A stretch of DNA of 64,000 nucleotides, taken from contig CP011806.1 of NCBI GenBank assembly GCA_001664505.1, positions 4,842,494 through 4,906,493 of the forward strand, read 5' to 3'. Every line of letters starts with the position of its first letter. Position 1 is the stretch's first letter. This DNA is from Acidobacteria bacterium Mor1 (GTDB taxonomy: Bacteria; Acidobacteriota; Polarisedimenticolia; Polarisedimenticolales; Polarisedimenticolaceae). Below, piece after piece: positions 25,301 to 36,700 of this stretch. Made by a program: the position numbers and the translations under genes. Under the pieces are notes generated by a model. The model was not told where the DNA came from. It saw nothing but the letters and a program-made list of their open reading frames with translations, and did no database searches.

Positions 25301-25348
25301 CCACCATATCTAGTGGCTTTGATCCGCCGGGCATGCTATATTTAGTGG
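25301..25348 (+). promoter_or_regulatory. Two NrdR-like boxes upstream of nrdJ
   Basis: Two copies of an NrdR-box pattern (consensus acaCwATATaTwGtgt): CCACCATATCTAGTGG (25301-25316) and ATGCTATATTTAGTGG (25333-25348). Their centres are 32 bp apart, three helical turns, the spacing known for cooperative NrdR binding. They sit about 150 bp upstream of the ribonucleotide reductase start, so repression by NrdR-ATP/dATP is predicted. Confidence 0.85.
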
Positions 25349-25366
25349 TCCGCGGGCCGTTTTTTC

Positions 25367-25396
25367 TTGACACCCCAACTTGGGTCTTGATAGCTT
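25367..25396 (+). promoter_or_regulatory. Candidate nrdJ promoter
   Basis: A perfect TTGACA (25367-25372) follows the NrdR boxes; the best -10 partner is TAGCTT at 25391-25396 (18-bp spacer), which is weak. Transcription would begin about 100 nt before the gene. Confidence 0.4.
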
Positions 25397-25501
25397 TTCT
25401 CGCGTTTTTCGACACGAGACCCATGGGGTTCCGTCGCGCCGTTTACGCCCCGATCCGACCGCAGAAACCGCTTCATTCAGCACCCGAGGAGGCCGCTCAG
25501 A

Positions 25502-28287
<2,786 letters not shown>

Positions 28288-28288
<1 letters not shown>

Positions 28289-28503
28289 TGAGCGGGGCGG
28301 CCAAGCTTGGTGAGACCCGCATCACCGTTACGTGCCGAGAGTGCCAGTTGAGCAGCGACGTTTCCGTCGGTTGTTGGTTGGACGAGTTCGCGAAGTGTTC
28401 GCGCTGTCACTCTCGTTTGGCGCCGGCCGCAGGAGACCAAGTGGTCCAGAAGGCGGTCGGTGAAGTCGAGGCCGTTCTTCGGAGCCTTTCCGGAGGACGC
28501 TAG
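28288..28503 (+). CDS. Small zinc-ribbon-like protein coupled to nrdJ
   Basis: A 71-aa protein with two CxxC pairs (TCRECQ and KCSRCH) spaced 17 residues apart, as in a zinc ribbon, then a short amphipathic helix. Its ATG overlaps the nrdJ stop codon, which implies translational coupling by termination-reinitiation. Function is unknown; a zinc-binding accessory of NrdJ or an unrelated reader is possible. It is the last gene before the lower-GC retron island, and the composition begins to drift here, so confidence is moderate. Confidence 0.6.
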
Positions 28504-28538
28504 CAAGTTGACGTCGGGGAACTCAGCGAGTTCCCCGC

Positions 28539-29468
28539 TCAACACCCTTGCCGACTTCGGTCGCTCTCCGCAGAAGTACTGGACTGAGCTCTTGACAGTG
28601 TTCGTTCGAGCGCCTCGCCTTGATGTTCGGACACCCACCGCACGAAGTTGACCGCCCCGCGGATTCTCTGCAGCTCATCAGTGCAATTACCCTGAGACGC
28701 CCAGTGGTAGATCTGCTTGCGCACTTGAGCACGCCGGGTTCTCGGCACAAGCGGCCGTCGGTTCAGGCTCAGTCCTGTCAGAGTTTGCGGTTCATGGCTT
28801 CGCATGATTTTCCGCTTTCGGTGGCTGACAGAATGCCCATGGTTGCGCACGATCCCGATCATCTGCTCGATAAGGACTTCCGGACGATTCCCGGACAGGC
28901 CAATGTCGTCCACAAAGAACGACAGCATTGACCCGTTCGTCTGCGCGACATCCCGGAGTTCGTTGTGCATCCTGAGAAGGCAGATGTTCGCTAGCATAGT
29001 GCTTGCCGGGGACCCTTGGGGAAGTCTGCGGCGATAGGTGGTGAGCTGAGTCAGTAGGCCTGCTATCCGCGGTGTGCAGCCGAGGTGCTCAACGAAGGCC
29101 TTGTAGACGACTTTGTTGGAGATTCTGGGGAAACACTTCACCAGGTCGAGATGGACCACCGTGGGTGCGCCGCAGTGAAGCTTCGCGTTGAGCTTGATGG
29201 ATCTTCCTTTGACACCGCCCAACATCGACTCCGGAAGTTCGAAATCAGTCAGGATGCGCTCTTGGATCCTCTTTTGGATCTGTTTGAGTTCGCCGGTAGG
29301 GTTGTCGATAGTTCTGACTTTGTCACCCTGCCTTTTGGGGAAAGGGCGGTAGTAGCGGCCAGAGTTTTCGGCGATTCGTTTGATGTCTTTTCGAGAGCGC
29401 CCCAGCAGAGACTCGAGTCGCCGCATGGACCGAAGCTTCACGTTGTCATCTTGGTTAAGTGATTTCAT
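28539..29468 (-). CDS. Retron-type reverse transcriptase
   Basis: A 309-aa reverse transcriptase with the motifs that distinguish retron RTs: NAKLH (94-98, the NAxxH motif), the first catalytic Asp in HLDLVKCFPRIS (Asp108), LPQGSPAST (149-157), the catalytic FVDD (185-188, Phe in place of the usual Tyr) and LTGLSLN (230-236, counterpart of the retron VTG motif) followed by an Arg-rich thumb. It should prime on a structured RNA made next door to produce msDNA. Its ATG overlaps the stop of the XRE gene by 4 nt. GC content is visibly below flanking genes, suggesting transfer. Group II intron maturase is excluded by the lack of X/HNH domains. Confidence 0.9.
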   Translation of the reverse strand: MKSLNQDDNVKLRSMRRLESLLGRSRKDIKRIAENSGRYYRPFPKRQGDKVRTIDNPTGELKQIQKRIQERILTDFELPESMLGGVKGRSIKLNAKLHCGAPTVVHLDLVKCFPRISNKVVYKAFVEHLGCTPRIAGLLTQLTTYRRRLPQGSPASTMLANICLLRMHNELRDVAQTNGSMLSFFVDDIGLSGNRPEVLIEQMIGIVRNHGHSVSHRKRKIMRSHEPQTLTGLSLNRRPLVPRTRRAQVRKQIYHWASQGNCTDELQRIRGAVNFVRWVSEHQGEALERTLSRAQSSTSAESDRSRQGC

Positions 29469-29761
29469 TCGGCGGCGTCCTCGGCGTCCATTAAAATCGC
29501 CAAGAGCTTTTTTGCTAAGAGTTGGCCTTCCTCGGCAGACAAGCTTTCAAGGTCATCTTGGTCCGAGGCGAACAGTGTCAATAGATGAAGCGGCACTCCT
29601 AGCGCGTCAGCGATCTTTTTGACTTTTGCTGTGGAAGGCTGCCGTTTGTTGCTCTCAATCAGTGATAGGTAGCTCGGGTTTATGCGTGCTTTCCTCGCCA
29701 GTTCTTGTTGCGAAAGTCCCCTAGCAGCACGAATCACACGGATTGCTCTCCCATAATCCAT
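29465..29761 (-). CDS. XRE-family HTH regulator of the retron
   Basis: A 98-aa protein. Residues 5-60 are a Cro/C1-type helix-turn-helix (IRVIRAARGLSQQELARKA, RINPSYLSLIESNKRQPS). The tail (60-98) is acidic and leucine-rich and may dimerise. The ATG at 29761 is set by GGGAGG upstream. A longer in-frame extension upstream is rejected because it runs through the hairpin and non-protein-like sequence. The 4-nt overlap with the RT gene makes an operon. HTH-plus-RT layouts are known among retrons (type VI in published schemes), where the HTH protein is the accessory or effector. Confidence 0.85.
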   Translation of the reverse strand: MDYGRAIRVIRAARGLSQQELARKARINPSYLSLIESNKRQPSTAKVKKIADALGVPLHLLTLFASDQDDLESLSAEEGQLLAKKLLAILMDAEDAAE

Positions 29762-29772
29762 AGTGCTTCCTC

Positions 29773-29803
29773 CCTGTAGAACGCGCCGGGCGTGCACTAC
29801 AGG
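29773..29803 (-). promoter_or_regulatory. Inverted repeat over the XRE ribosome-binding site
   Basis: CCTGTAG (29773-29779) and CTACAGG (29797-29803) form a 7-bp perfect stem with an additional 4-bp inner stem. On the minus strand its 3' arm merges with the GGGAGG Shine-Dalgarno of the XRE gene. It could be an operator for XRE autorepression or an RNA hairpin that limits translation. Confidence 0.5.
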
Positions 29804-29847
29804 CAGAAAGCAAACGGTCGGAATCCTCAGCGTTCCATGGTCAGCTC

Positions 29848-30048
29848 TCAGTCGATCTTGGTGAACAATCGAGCGACTGCTCCAAGCCTCTTCCTGATCG
29901 CCTTGATGTCTCCCACGCTCAGCGCGTGCTGCAAGCGGGAGCATTCACGTTCCGCTGTCTCCAGAATCCCTGACTTCAGTTCGCCCGACTTCGCCTTTTC
30001 GCGGATAAACGCGAGTACGAAGCGGAGGTCTTTTTGTTTTCTCCCCAT
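29848..30048 (-). CDS. 66-aa basic protein of the retron island
   Basis: A 66-residue, highly charged, helical protein starting MGRKQKDLRFVLAFIREKAK. It has a good AAGGAG site 8 nt before the ATG and lies 86 bp upstream of the XRE gene in the same orientation. The sequence has regular heptad-like hydrophobics (FVLAFI, LQHAL, IRKRL, VARLF) and looks like a real small protein rather than chance. No family is recognised. It could be a third retron component (toxin, antitoxin or RNA-binding protein). A longer in-frame extension upstream lacks an SD and crosses the structured non-coding segment. Confidence 0.6.
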   Translation of the reverse strand: MGRKQKDLRFVLAFIREKAKSGELKSGILETAERECSRLQHALSVGDIKAIRKRLGAVARLFTKID

Positions 30049-30346
30049 CTTGGGGCTCCTTATCCCGCGACAGCCGTCGCGTGATTGCGACGGTTTACGC
30101 GCGGCCGCCAAAAACGCGCGAGTCCTTGTCTGGGTAGCGAACTGAAGTCCCATTAACTTTCTGCTGGTACCCCATGTGCCGCCAACTGTGGCGAGCACCA
30201 AACGAGAACTACCTCGATGAAGGGGAACTCAAACGAACACCGAAACGAACGACATGACGCGTCCGGTCCTTGTTCTGTTAGACGCAGGCCGTCGTCGGCC
30301 TGCGGCGAGTCCTTGAGGACTCGCCATTAGCGTTGCGTAGTGCAAC
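30049..30346 (-). ncRNA. Candidate retron non-coding RNA region (msr-msd)
   Basis: About 300 bp without a credible gene, upstream of the retron genes, unusually rich in stem-loops: GTTGC/GCAAC (30332-30346), a perfect 10-bp stem (30304-30325), a perfect 8-bp stem (30284-30303), CGCCA/TGGCG around 30180-30195, and two GC-rich stems between about 30065 and 30120. Retrons encode a structured RNA upstream of their protein genes. The exact ends and the a1/a2 repeats could not be identified by eye, so the boundaries are only the non-coding interval. Confidence 0.4.
30284..30325. repeat. Two abutting perfect stem-loops
   Basis: An 8-bp stem with a 4-nt loop (30284-30303) is followed with no gap by a 10-bp stem with a 2-nt centre (30304-30325). 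There is no T-run on either strand, so this is not a standard terminator. It may be part of the retron RNA or mark the island edge. Confidence 0.7.
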
Positions 30347-30476
30347 AGCACCCCACGGAAAAGTTCGCGGGGTGAGCGGACCCGGGTGGGCGGAGGGGCG
30401 AGTTTTCAAAGACCACTCTGCCGAATGCGGCAGCCAAGTCCTAGTAGATCACCTGGATGACTTTCTGTCAACTGAA

Positions 30477-30776
30477 ATGACTAAAAGAAAGCATGATTTC
30501 TCCTCCAGGGCTGAAGAAGTGGTATTTGGCGCCGTCCCGATTGGTGAAATGTCTAGGGTTCGCACGGAACCCCACGAAGCCCCAGAGTGCGCCAGGAGCG
30601 ACTCATCGTTCTGGCCTGCCGCGTCGAGTCGGGCGGATCTTGGGGGCACGCTCGGCCTGTGGCTGGAACGGAACAAGCCGCGGGAATCGGACGAAGATTT
30701 TGTCGACTTCGTCCGTCGGAAATCACTGTGGGGATTCGTGGCGGCTCGGTGCCGAGCGGGAGCGCCTACGGTTTAA
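30477..30776 (+). CDS. Uncertain small ORF at the island edge
   Basis: A 99-codon frame starting MTKRKHDFSSRAEEV and ending RCRAGAPTV, on the strand opposite the retron genes. It lacks a clear SD, and an alternative TTG at 30333 would lie within a stem-loop. Composition is partly protein-like (EDFVDFVRRKSLWGFVAARC) with mixed codon use and lower GC than the flanks. It may be a decayed gene or a small island gene. Its stop overlaps the convergent FkbM gene by 4 nt. No family is recognised. Confidence 0.3.
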   Translation: MTKRKHDFSSRAEEVVFGAVPIGEMSRVRTEPHEAPECARSDSSFWPAASSRADLGGTLGLWLERNKPRESDEDFVDFVRRKSLWGFVAARCRAGAPTV

Positions 30777-31606
30777 TCGGCGCGTTCGAAGATCAGACCG
30801 TCGTCCCCCTGGTCGTTCCGGTACATCTCGGAGAGGCAGGGCAGGAACTCGGCGGACTCGACGGTTCGGTTCAGCGTCGGGACGGTCAGCGTGGTGAAGT
30901 GCCGGGGGATCACGGCGAGGAACTCTTCCACGGTCACGCCGCTGACGTGCTTCAGGTGATGGGGGAGAAACTCCACGGCCAGCGCCCGGGCGTTTGACAG
31001 GATCTCCGGCATGCCCTTCAGCGCAAAGTACTCGGAACCCTCGATGTCCATGACGATCAGGTCGAAGTCGTGGTCCTCGATGACCGAGTCCAGCGGTGCC
31101 GAAGGGACGGAGACCGTTTCGGGGTCGTCGTAGTAGTAGATGAACTTGCGAACCCGAGGCACCCGTTTGCTGCCGCCGGAATTCACCCGGCTGAGCAGGA
31201 ACTCGACCGGCTCTTCCCGGTCGTTGGCCGCCAGATGCAGTGCCCGGCAGTTGGCGGCGTTGTTCAGCGCGATGTTCTTGACCAGCAGGTCGTAGGTGTG
31301 GGGGTTGGCCTCGATGGCCACGACTTCACGGCAGCTTCCGGCCAGGGGGATGGCCAGGGTGCCGATGTGCGCGCCCACCACCAGCACCCTGCTCTCGGGA
31401 GTCACGAAGCGGCGCAGGCGCTCCAACTCCTCCAGGCTGTACTTGCCGCGATGGCGCAGAGCCCCGCCGAGAGTCTCGTCCTCCGGATCCACGGCGAAGA
31501 CGCCGTTCTCGGACTCGACGATCAGGGCCTTGACGTGGGGGCCCAGCGCCTTCTTGAATCTGGCGGCCCGCCGCGCCTGCTTGGCCAGTTTCCACTCTAG
31601 CTTCAT
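30773..31606 (-). CDS. FkbM-family methyltransferase
   Basis: A 277-aa SAM-dependent methyltransferase. Motif I appears as VLVVGAHIGTLAIPLAG, the acidic strand end as AIEANPHTYDLLVKNI, and the FkbM signature as IVMDIEGSEYFAL. The N-terminus is very basic (KLEWKLAKQARRAARFKKAL). FkbM enzymes O-methylate sugars or polyketides, but substrate cannot be read here. It returns to the high-GC codon use of the host genome, marking the right edge of the retron island. Confidence 0.85.
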   Translation of the reverse strand: MKLEWKLAKQARRAARFKKALGPHVKALIVESENGVFAVDPEDETLGGALRHRGKYSLEELERLRRFVTPESRVLVVGAHIGTLAIPLAGSCREVVAIEANPHTYDLLVKNIALNNAANCRALHLAANDREEPVEFLLSRVNSGGSKRVPRVRKFIYYYDDPETVSVPSAPLDSVIEDHDFDLIVMDIEGSEYFALKGMPEILSNARALAVEFLPHHLKHVSGVTVEEFLAVIPRHFTTLTVPTLNRTVESAEFLPCLSEMYRNDQGDDGLIFERAD

Positions 31607-31693
31607 GCGTCCGCTCTTGGATGAGGTGGGCGCAGTATAGAGCAGCGCCGGGCAAGCAGAAGCCGGGAAAGCGAGCCGGGGGTGGAAGCCGAA

Positions 31694-32794
31694 CTACGGA
31701 ATATCGAAGAACGCCACGTCATGTTCGATGCGGTGGCGGGAGAAGTCGAGGCCGTCGTTGCCGGCGCTGAAGTGGTAGGGGACGCCGGCAGGGAGCATCA
31801 ACACGTCACCCTTGTTGACGGCCAGACTGCGGCCGTCGCCGGCGTCGCCGATGACCAGTTCGCCGCTGCCGCCCCAGACGTAGAGGGACGCGGCCCGTTT
31901 GTCGTCGGCCAGGGCGGGGGAGTTGCCGTCGGCGTCTACGGTGAAGCGTTCGGCCTGGACGGCGAAGTCGGCGAGCACGGTCTTCTGTCCCTGCTCCAGC
32001 TTCGTCGCCGTGAGCGGCTCGGTGACCGGGCCGTCGGCGGTGATGGAAACCAGGCGGCTGGATTTCGGCGCGTCCGCCTTCAGCAGGTTCTCGCGGGCGT
32101 AGTCCCGGGTGAAGTGTTCGGGGATCGCGCGGCCGTCGTTCTGGTCATGAAGCCGGTCGACCATGTCGGTGGAGACGGTGGCGTACTCCTCGAGCACGCA
32201 GCCGAGCACGGTGTGGACCACGTTGAGCTGGTCGATGACGAACACGTCTCCCGGCTCCGGCCGCACCATCCAGCGTTCGAAGCGGGGATCGTCGGCGCCC
32301 TGAAGCCAGGCGTTGAAGCCGTCCCGATCGTAGATCCGCTCCCACTCGTCGATGGGGCAGAGAAACACCCGGGCGTTTTGCTGGGGTTCGACGATGTGGA
32401 ACACCTCGACCTTGTGGGTCCGGTGGCACTGAAAGCTGAAGCCCTCGCCGTCGGTCTGGAGGAACACGGCGAAACCCAGCGGGGTGGTCGCCTTGATCGC
32501 GTAGGACTTGTACTTGCAGGTCAGGCCCAGCCGTTGCTGGAAGCGGGCGATGGCCAGGGCGGTGTCGGCGCTGACGCTGCCGGACATCAGCCGTTTGAGC
32601 ACGTACTTGAGCAGGTCCTCGAGGCGCTCGGCCCGCTCGATCGGCTGGTCCTCGGCGAGCAGCTCACCCAGGGCGGGGAGGGCGGCGATGCCGTAGCCGG
32701 CGATCTCGCCGATGCCTTCGTGTTCGAAGGGCTTGTCGTGGCGAGCCACGTCCTGGATTCGGCGCTTGATGTCCTGTGCTTGATGGTCGGTCAC
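31694..32794 (-). CDS. Bicupin protein, sugar-phosphate isomerase-like
   Basis: A 366-aa protein. An N-terminal helical part (1-95) is followed by two cupin-like beta-barrels. The first contains HRTHKVEVFHIVEP and PGDVFVIDQLNVVHTVLGCVLEEYATVSTD, which resembles the metal-site region of type I/II mannose-6-phosphate isomerases. The second has VNKGDVLMLPAGVPYHFSAG, a classic cupin motif 2. No known enzyme matches the full architecture, so the role is open. The GTG start has GAGGA upstream. It lies in the same direction as the FkbM gene, about 90 bp apart. Confidence 0.7.
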   Translation of the reverse strand: MTDHQAQDIKRRIQDVARHDKPFEHEGIGEIAGYGIAALPALGELLAEDQPIERAERLEDLLKYVLKRLMSGSVSADTALAIARFQQRLGLTCKYKSYAIKATTPLGFAVFLQTDGEGFSFQCHRTHKVEVFHIVEPQQNARVFLCPIDEWERIYDRDGFNAWLQGADDPRFERWMVRPEPGDVFVIDQLNVVHTVLGCVLEEYATVSTDMVDRLHDQNDGRAIPEHFTRDYARENLLKADAPKSSRLVSITADGPVTEPLTATKLEQGQKTVLADFAVQAERFTVDADGNSPALADDKRAASLYVWGGSGELVIGDAGDGRSLAVNKGDVLMLPAGVPYHFSAGNDGLDFSRHRIEHDVAFFDIP

Positions 32795-32962
32795 GGCTCG
32801 ATCCTCGTGGCAACGAGAGCCGCCCCCGGCCGGAGACGGCTGGGACGCCTCGGGTGATGCGAGCCGGGGACTATATCAGTCAGGAAGGCTCGGATCCCGG
32901 CAGGCAACGGGGGGCAGGGAACCCGCGACATCTCGGCGGCGCTCCCCTACACTAGGGGCCCG

Positions 32963-33457
32963 ATGGACACGATCCCGACCCCCAGGCTGATCCTGCGCCC
33001 CCTCGAGCGGGGGGATCTGCGGCCCTTGCACCGGCTCTACCGGGATCCCGAGCTGATGCGCTACATCACCGGAAAACCCCGTACGCTGCAAGAAACCGTC
33101 GACAAGCTCGAGGTCCATCTTCAAGACTACGAGCGCTACGGTTTCGGCCTCTACGCCACGATCCTGCGGGAGAGCGGCAAGATGGTCGGCCGGGCCGGAC
33201 TGGTCCCGACTCCCGGGGAGCAGGGGCTGGAGGCCGAGTTGGCCTGGCTAGTCCGCCAGGATCAGCAGGGCAAGGGGTTGGCCTTCGAGATGGGGGCGGC
33301 CCTGGTCGACCACGCCTTCAGCCGGCTGACGGTGAGCCGGCTCTTCGCCCGGGCCTACGTCGAGAACGAGCCCAGCATCCGGGTCATGGAGAAGCTGGGG
33401 ATGCACCACGTGCTGACCGCCGACGGCGAGGTGCTCTACGAACTCAAGCCCCACTAG
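32963..33457 (+). CDS. GNAT acetyltransferase, RimJ/RimL type
   Basis: A 164-aa N-acetyltransferase. It begins TPRLILRPLERGDLRPLHRLY (the RimJ/L-type start), has the acetyl-CoA loop region around WLVRQDQQGKGLAFEMGAALVDHAF (Q-x-x-G-x-G/A form), and the C-terminal SRLFARAYVENEPSIRVMEKLGM segment with conserved Asn. Substrate could be a protein N-terminus or a small amine. It is a single gene, divergent from the bicupin gene. Confidence 0.88.
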   Translation: MDTIPTPRLILRPLERGDLRPLHRLYRDPELMRYITGKPRTLQETVDKLEVHLQDYERYGFGLYATILRESGKMVGRAGLVPTPGEQGLEAELAWLVRQDQQGKGLAFEMGAALVDHAFSRLTVSRLFARAYVENEPSIRVMEKLGMHHVLTADGEVLYELKPH

Positions 33458-33798
33458 GGGGGCTATCTACCGAAGTGCCGGCCGAGGCCGCCGAGTTCCC
33501 CCGCCCTTGCACTCCGTGCTAGCTAGCCCGAAAACACAGCTTTTGTCCCGTTTTTGTCGGATTCCTGTCACATTCCTTGCCGCAATCGCATTGTCGGCGT
33601 ACACCGTGCGTGGAGTCTGTCCGCAACCTCGCGGCTGCGACAGAAACTCCCGAGGGAGGGGCTTTCCGAGGATCCGTCCGCGTGGACGGGCCGTTTCCCA
33701 TCCCAGCCACAGGGGCCGAGCCCGGGTGTTGCGGTTTGCTTCGGGCTCGTTCGTGTATTGCCACGCTTGCAGGACCGATCATTTTGAGGAGGGATGGG
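33458..33798 (+). other. Intergenic region, 341 bp, upstream of peptidase 1
   Basis: No gene is supported. A sequence at 33565-33580 (CTGTCACATTCCTTGC) resembles a sigma-54 element but has T in place of the second G of the -24 GG, so it is doubtful. A GAGGAGGG SD ends the region, just before the ATG at 33799. Confidence 0.4.
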
Positions 33799-36700
33799 AT
33801 GCTTCTCTGCACCCCGACGCGTCGTGCTGCGCGAGTCGCCACGATGCTGCTCGCGCTTACCCTGGCGGCCACCGCCGCTTTCGCCTTCACCCAGCCTGCT
33901 GACGATCGTCGCTACGAAGACAAGATCCAGCAGCGTCTAGGCGGGGTGATCTCCGTCAAGGCGATCTCCACCCAGAGCCTCGAACCCGGCGACGCGTTGC
34001 GTCGCGGCTGGGACGCCTTCGCCGAGCGCGAGGGTGGCCGCTGGGCCATCTACATCGACGCCCGCACCGGCATGCCGACCATGGCCTCGGGCCGCATCGC
34101 CTGGTTCGGCGGAGCCGGCAACGACCTGGCTCCGGCAGGGGCTCTCGATCTGGACCGGCTGGAAGCCCAGGCCCGGACCTTCCTCGAGAACAACACCTCG
34201 GTGCTCGGCAACTGGGCGGCCAGCCTCGAGTTGGATCGCGACGCCTCCGCCGAGCTCGACCAGGACAAGTGGCAGTTGATCTTCCGTCAGCGCGCCGGCG
34301 ACCTGCTGGTCGACAACTCCAAATTCACCTTCCTCGTCGCCTACGGCAACCTGGTGCAGTTCGGCGCCTCGCGGATCTCCCCGGTGACCATCTCGACCAC
34401 CCCGGCGCTCTCCGCCGAGGGTGCGGTCGACAAGGTCAACGCCTACCTGGGTACCGACGGCAGCATGCACCACTACCACGGCGATCCGGAGCTGGTGCTG
34501 GTCGCCATCGACCCCGCCCGCGGTCCCGAGCCCAAACCCTTCGAGGGAACTCGCGGCAGCGGCGTGACCCACGTTCTCGCCTGGCGCATCCAGTTCGAAA
34601 TCGAGGGTGAGGAACAGTGGGAAGCCGAGGTGGATGCCCACACCGGCCAGATCCTGGCCTTCACCGACGCCAGCCATTACCTGAACATCCGCGGCGGCGT
34701 CTACCCGGCGGCCAACGACGAGGACTGCGCGACTCAGGGTTGCGAGATCAACAACTACCCGATGCCCTTCGCTGACTTCTCCGTCGATGGCGGCGCGGCC
34801 CAGACCACCGACGACTTCGGCAACTTCACCTGCAACCCCGGTTCCACGGTGTCGACCTCTCTGAACGGACCCTTCGTCGAGATCGACGATGTGTGCGGTC
34901 CGGTGGCCGAGACCCGCAGCTGCGGCGGTGCCTTCGACCTGGACATCAACGCCGGAACCAACTGCGACAGCGCCACCGGTGACTCCGCCGGCAACACCGG
35001 CGCCAGCCGTTCGGCCTTCTACCACGTCAACCGCGTGGCCCAGATGGCGCGGCACTACATGCCCGGACTGGCCTTCGTCAACAACCCGGTGGTGACCAAC
35101 ACCAACGTCAACAACACCTGCAACGCCACCTGGGGCGGTCAGATCAACATGTTCCGCGCCGGCAACGGTTGCTCGAACACCGGTGAGAACGCCGGAGTGT
35201 TGACGCACGAATGGGGTCACGGCCTCGACCAGAACGACGGCGGCGGCTTCGACCGCACCTCCGAGGCCTACGCCGACGTGGTCGCGATCTTCTACAGCCG
35301 CGAATCCTGCATCGGCCGCGGTTTCCGCCCGGCGATCCAGTGCAGCGGCTACGGCGACACCTGCCTGAACTGCACCGGCGTCCGCGACCACGACTGGGCT
35401 GCGCGTACCTTCAACACGCCGCCCACCCCGGCCGGCTTCGTGGAGAACCAGTGCGGCGGTAGCGGCAGCAGCCCCTGCGGCCGTTCGGTGCACTGTGAGA
35501 GCTACCCGATCGGTGGTTCGATCTTCGACCTGGCGACCCGCGACCTGCCGGCCATGGGCCTCGACGCCGACTCTGCGTGGCAGCTGGCCGAGCGCCTCTG
35601 GTACCAGACTCGCGACGGTTCCTCCGGCGACATCTACAACTGCTCGCTGCCCGATTCCGACAGCTGCGGCGCCTCGTCCTGGTACCAGCGGATGCGGGTG
35701 GCCGACGACGACGACGGTGACCTGAGCAACGGTACGCCCCACGCGGCGGCCCTGTTCGCGGCCTTCGATCGCCACGCCATCGCCTGCGGCGATGCCGCCG
35801 ATCCGGAGAACCAGAACAGCTCCAGCTGCCCGGCGCTGGCCCAGCCCTCGATCCTGGTCAGCAACGAGCCCGGCGGCACCCGGGTCGACTGGGCCGCGGT
35901 GCCCGACGCCTCGGCCTACCTGGTGCTGCGCTCGGACAACGGCTGCAACCGTCAGCACGTGATCCTCGATACCGTGGCCGCTCCGGCGACCACCTACCTC
36001 GACACCACCGTCGATCCGAGCTTCACCGCCTACTACCGGATCCAGGCGATCGGGGCCAACGCCGCGTGCGAGAGCCCGGTTTCGGCCTGTGTCGCCCAGC
36101 CCGACGGCGCCAACCTGGTGCGGATGCGGGCGCGGGTCGAGGACGGCGGCGCTCTCGGCAACGGCACCGGCACCTTCGATCCCGGCGAGACCCTCCAGCT
36201 TCCGGTCTCGCTCTACAACCGCGGCACCGAGACCGGCGTCGGCGTGGTCGGACGGCTCCGTGCCGTCGATCCGGATCAGGCCCGCGTCCTGATCGCCGAT
36301 GCGACCTATCCGGACATCGCCGTCAACGCCGAGGTCGAGAGCAACGCTCCGCACTTCGAGCTGGTGGTCCAACCCAGCGTGCAGTGCGGCGACGTGGTCA
36401 GCCTGGAGCTGGATTCCTCGGCGACCAACGCGCCGATGGATCGCTCGGTGTTCAGCTTCACCCTCGGGACCTTCGACGATGACGTCACCGGGCCGACCGG
36501 TTCGGTGCCTCGCGGCACCACCGACTTCGAGTTGCCGATCTCCGAGGACCGGATGATCACGGAGCTCGATACCAGCGTCGACTTCAGCCTGTTCGGCCAG
36601 AGCTTCGGCATCGACCTGATCTCGCCCGCGGGCACCCAGGTCACCCTGGTCAACAACAACGGCGGTTTCTTCGGCATCGACACCCGCTTCGACCAGCAGA

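Noticed and set aside
25266-25501. Cobalamin riboswitch before the B12-dependent reductase
   Set aside because: No B12-box-like GCCACTG core or long structured leader; the region is explained by NrdR-like boxes and a promoter.
28539-29468. Group II intron or diversity-generating retroelement
   Set aside because: No maturase X/HNH domain, no intron RNA domain V, and no template/variable repeat pair seen; retron-specific NAxxH and VTG-like motifs are present.
30250-30345. Integron attC-like site (GTTAGAC next to stem-loops)
   Set aside because: No matching RYYYAAC partner at attC spacing and no integrase or cassette array; the stems lack attC-type extrahelical bases.
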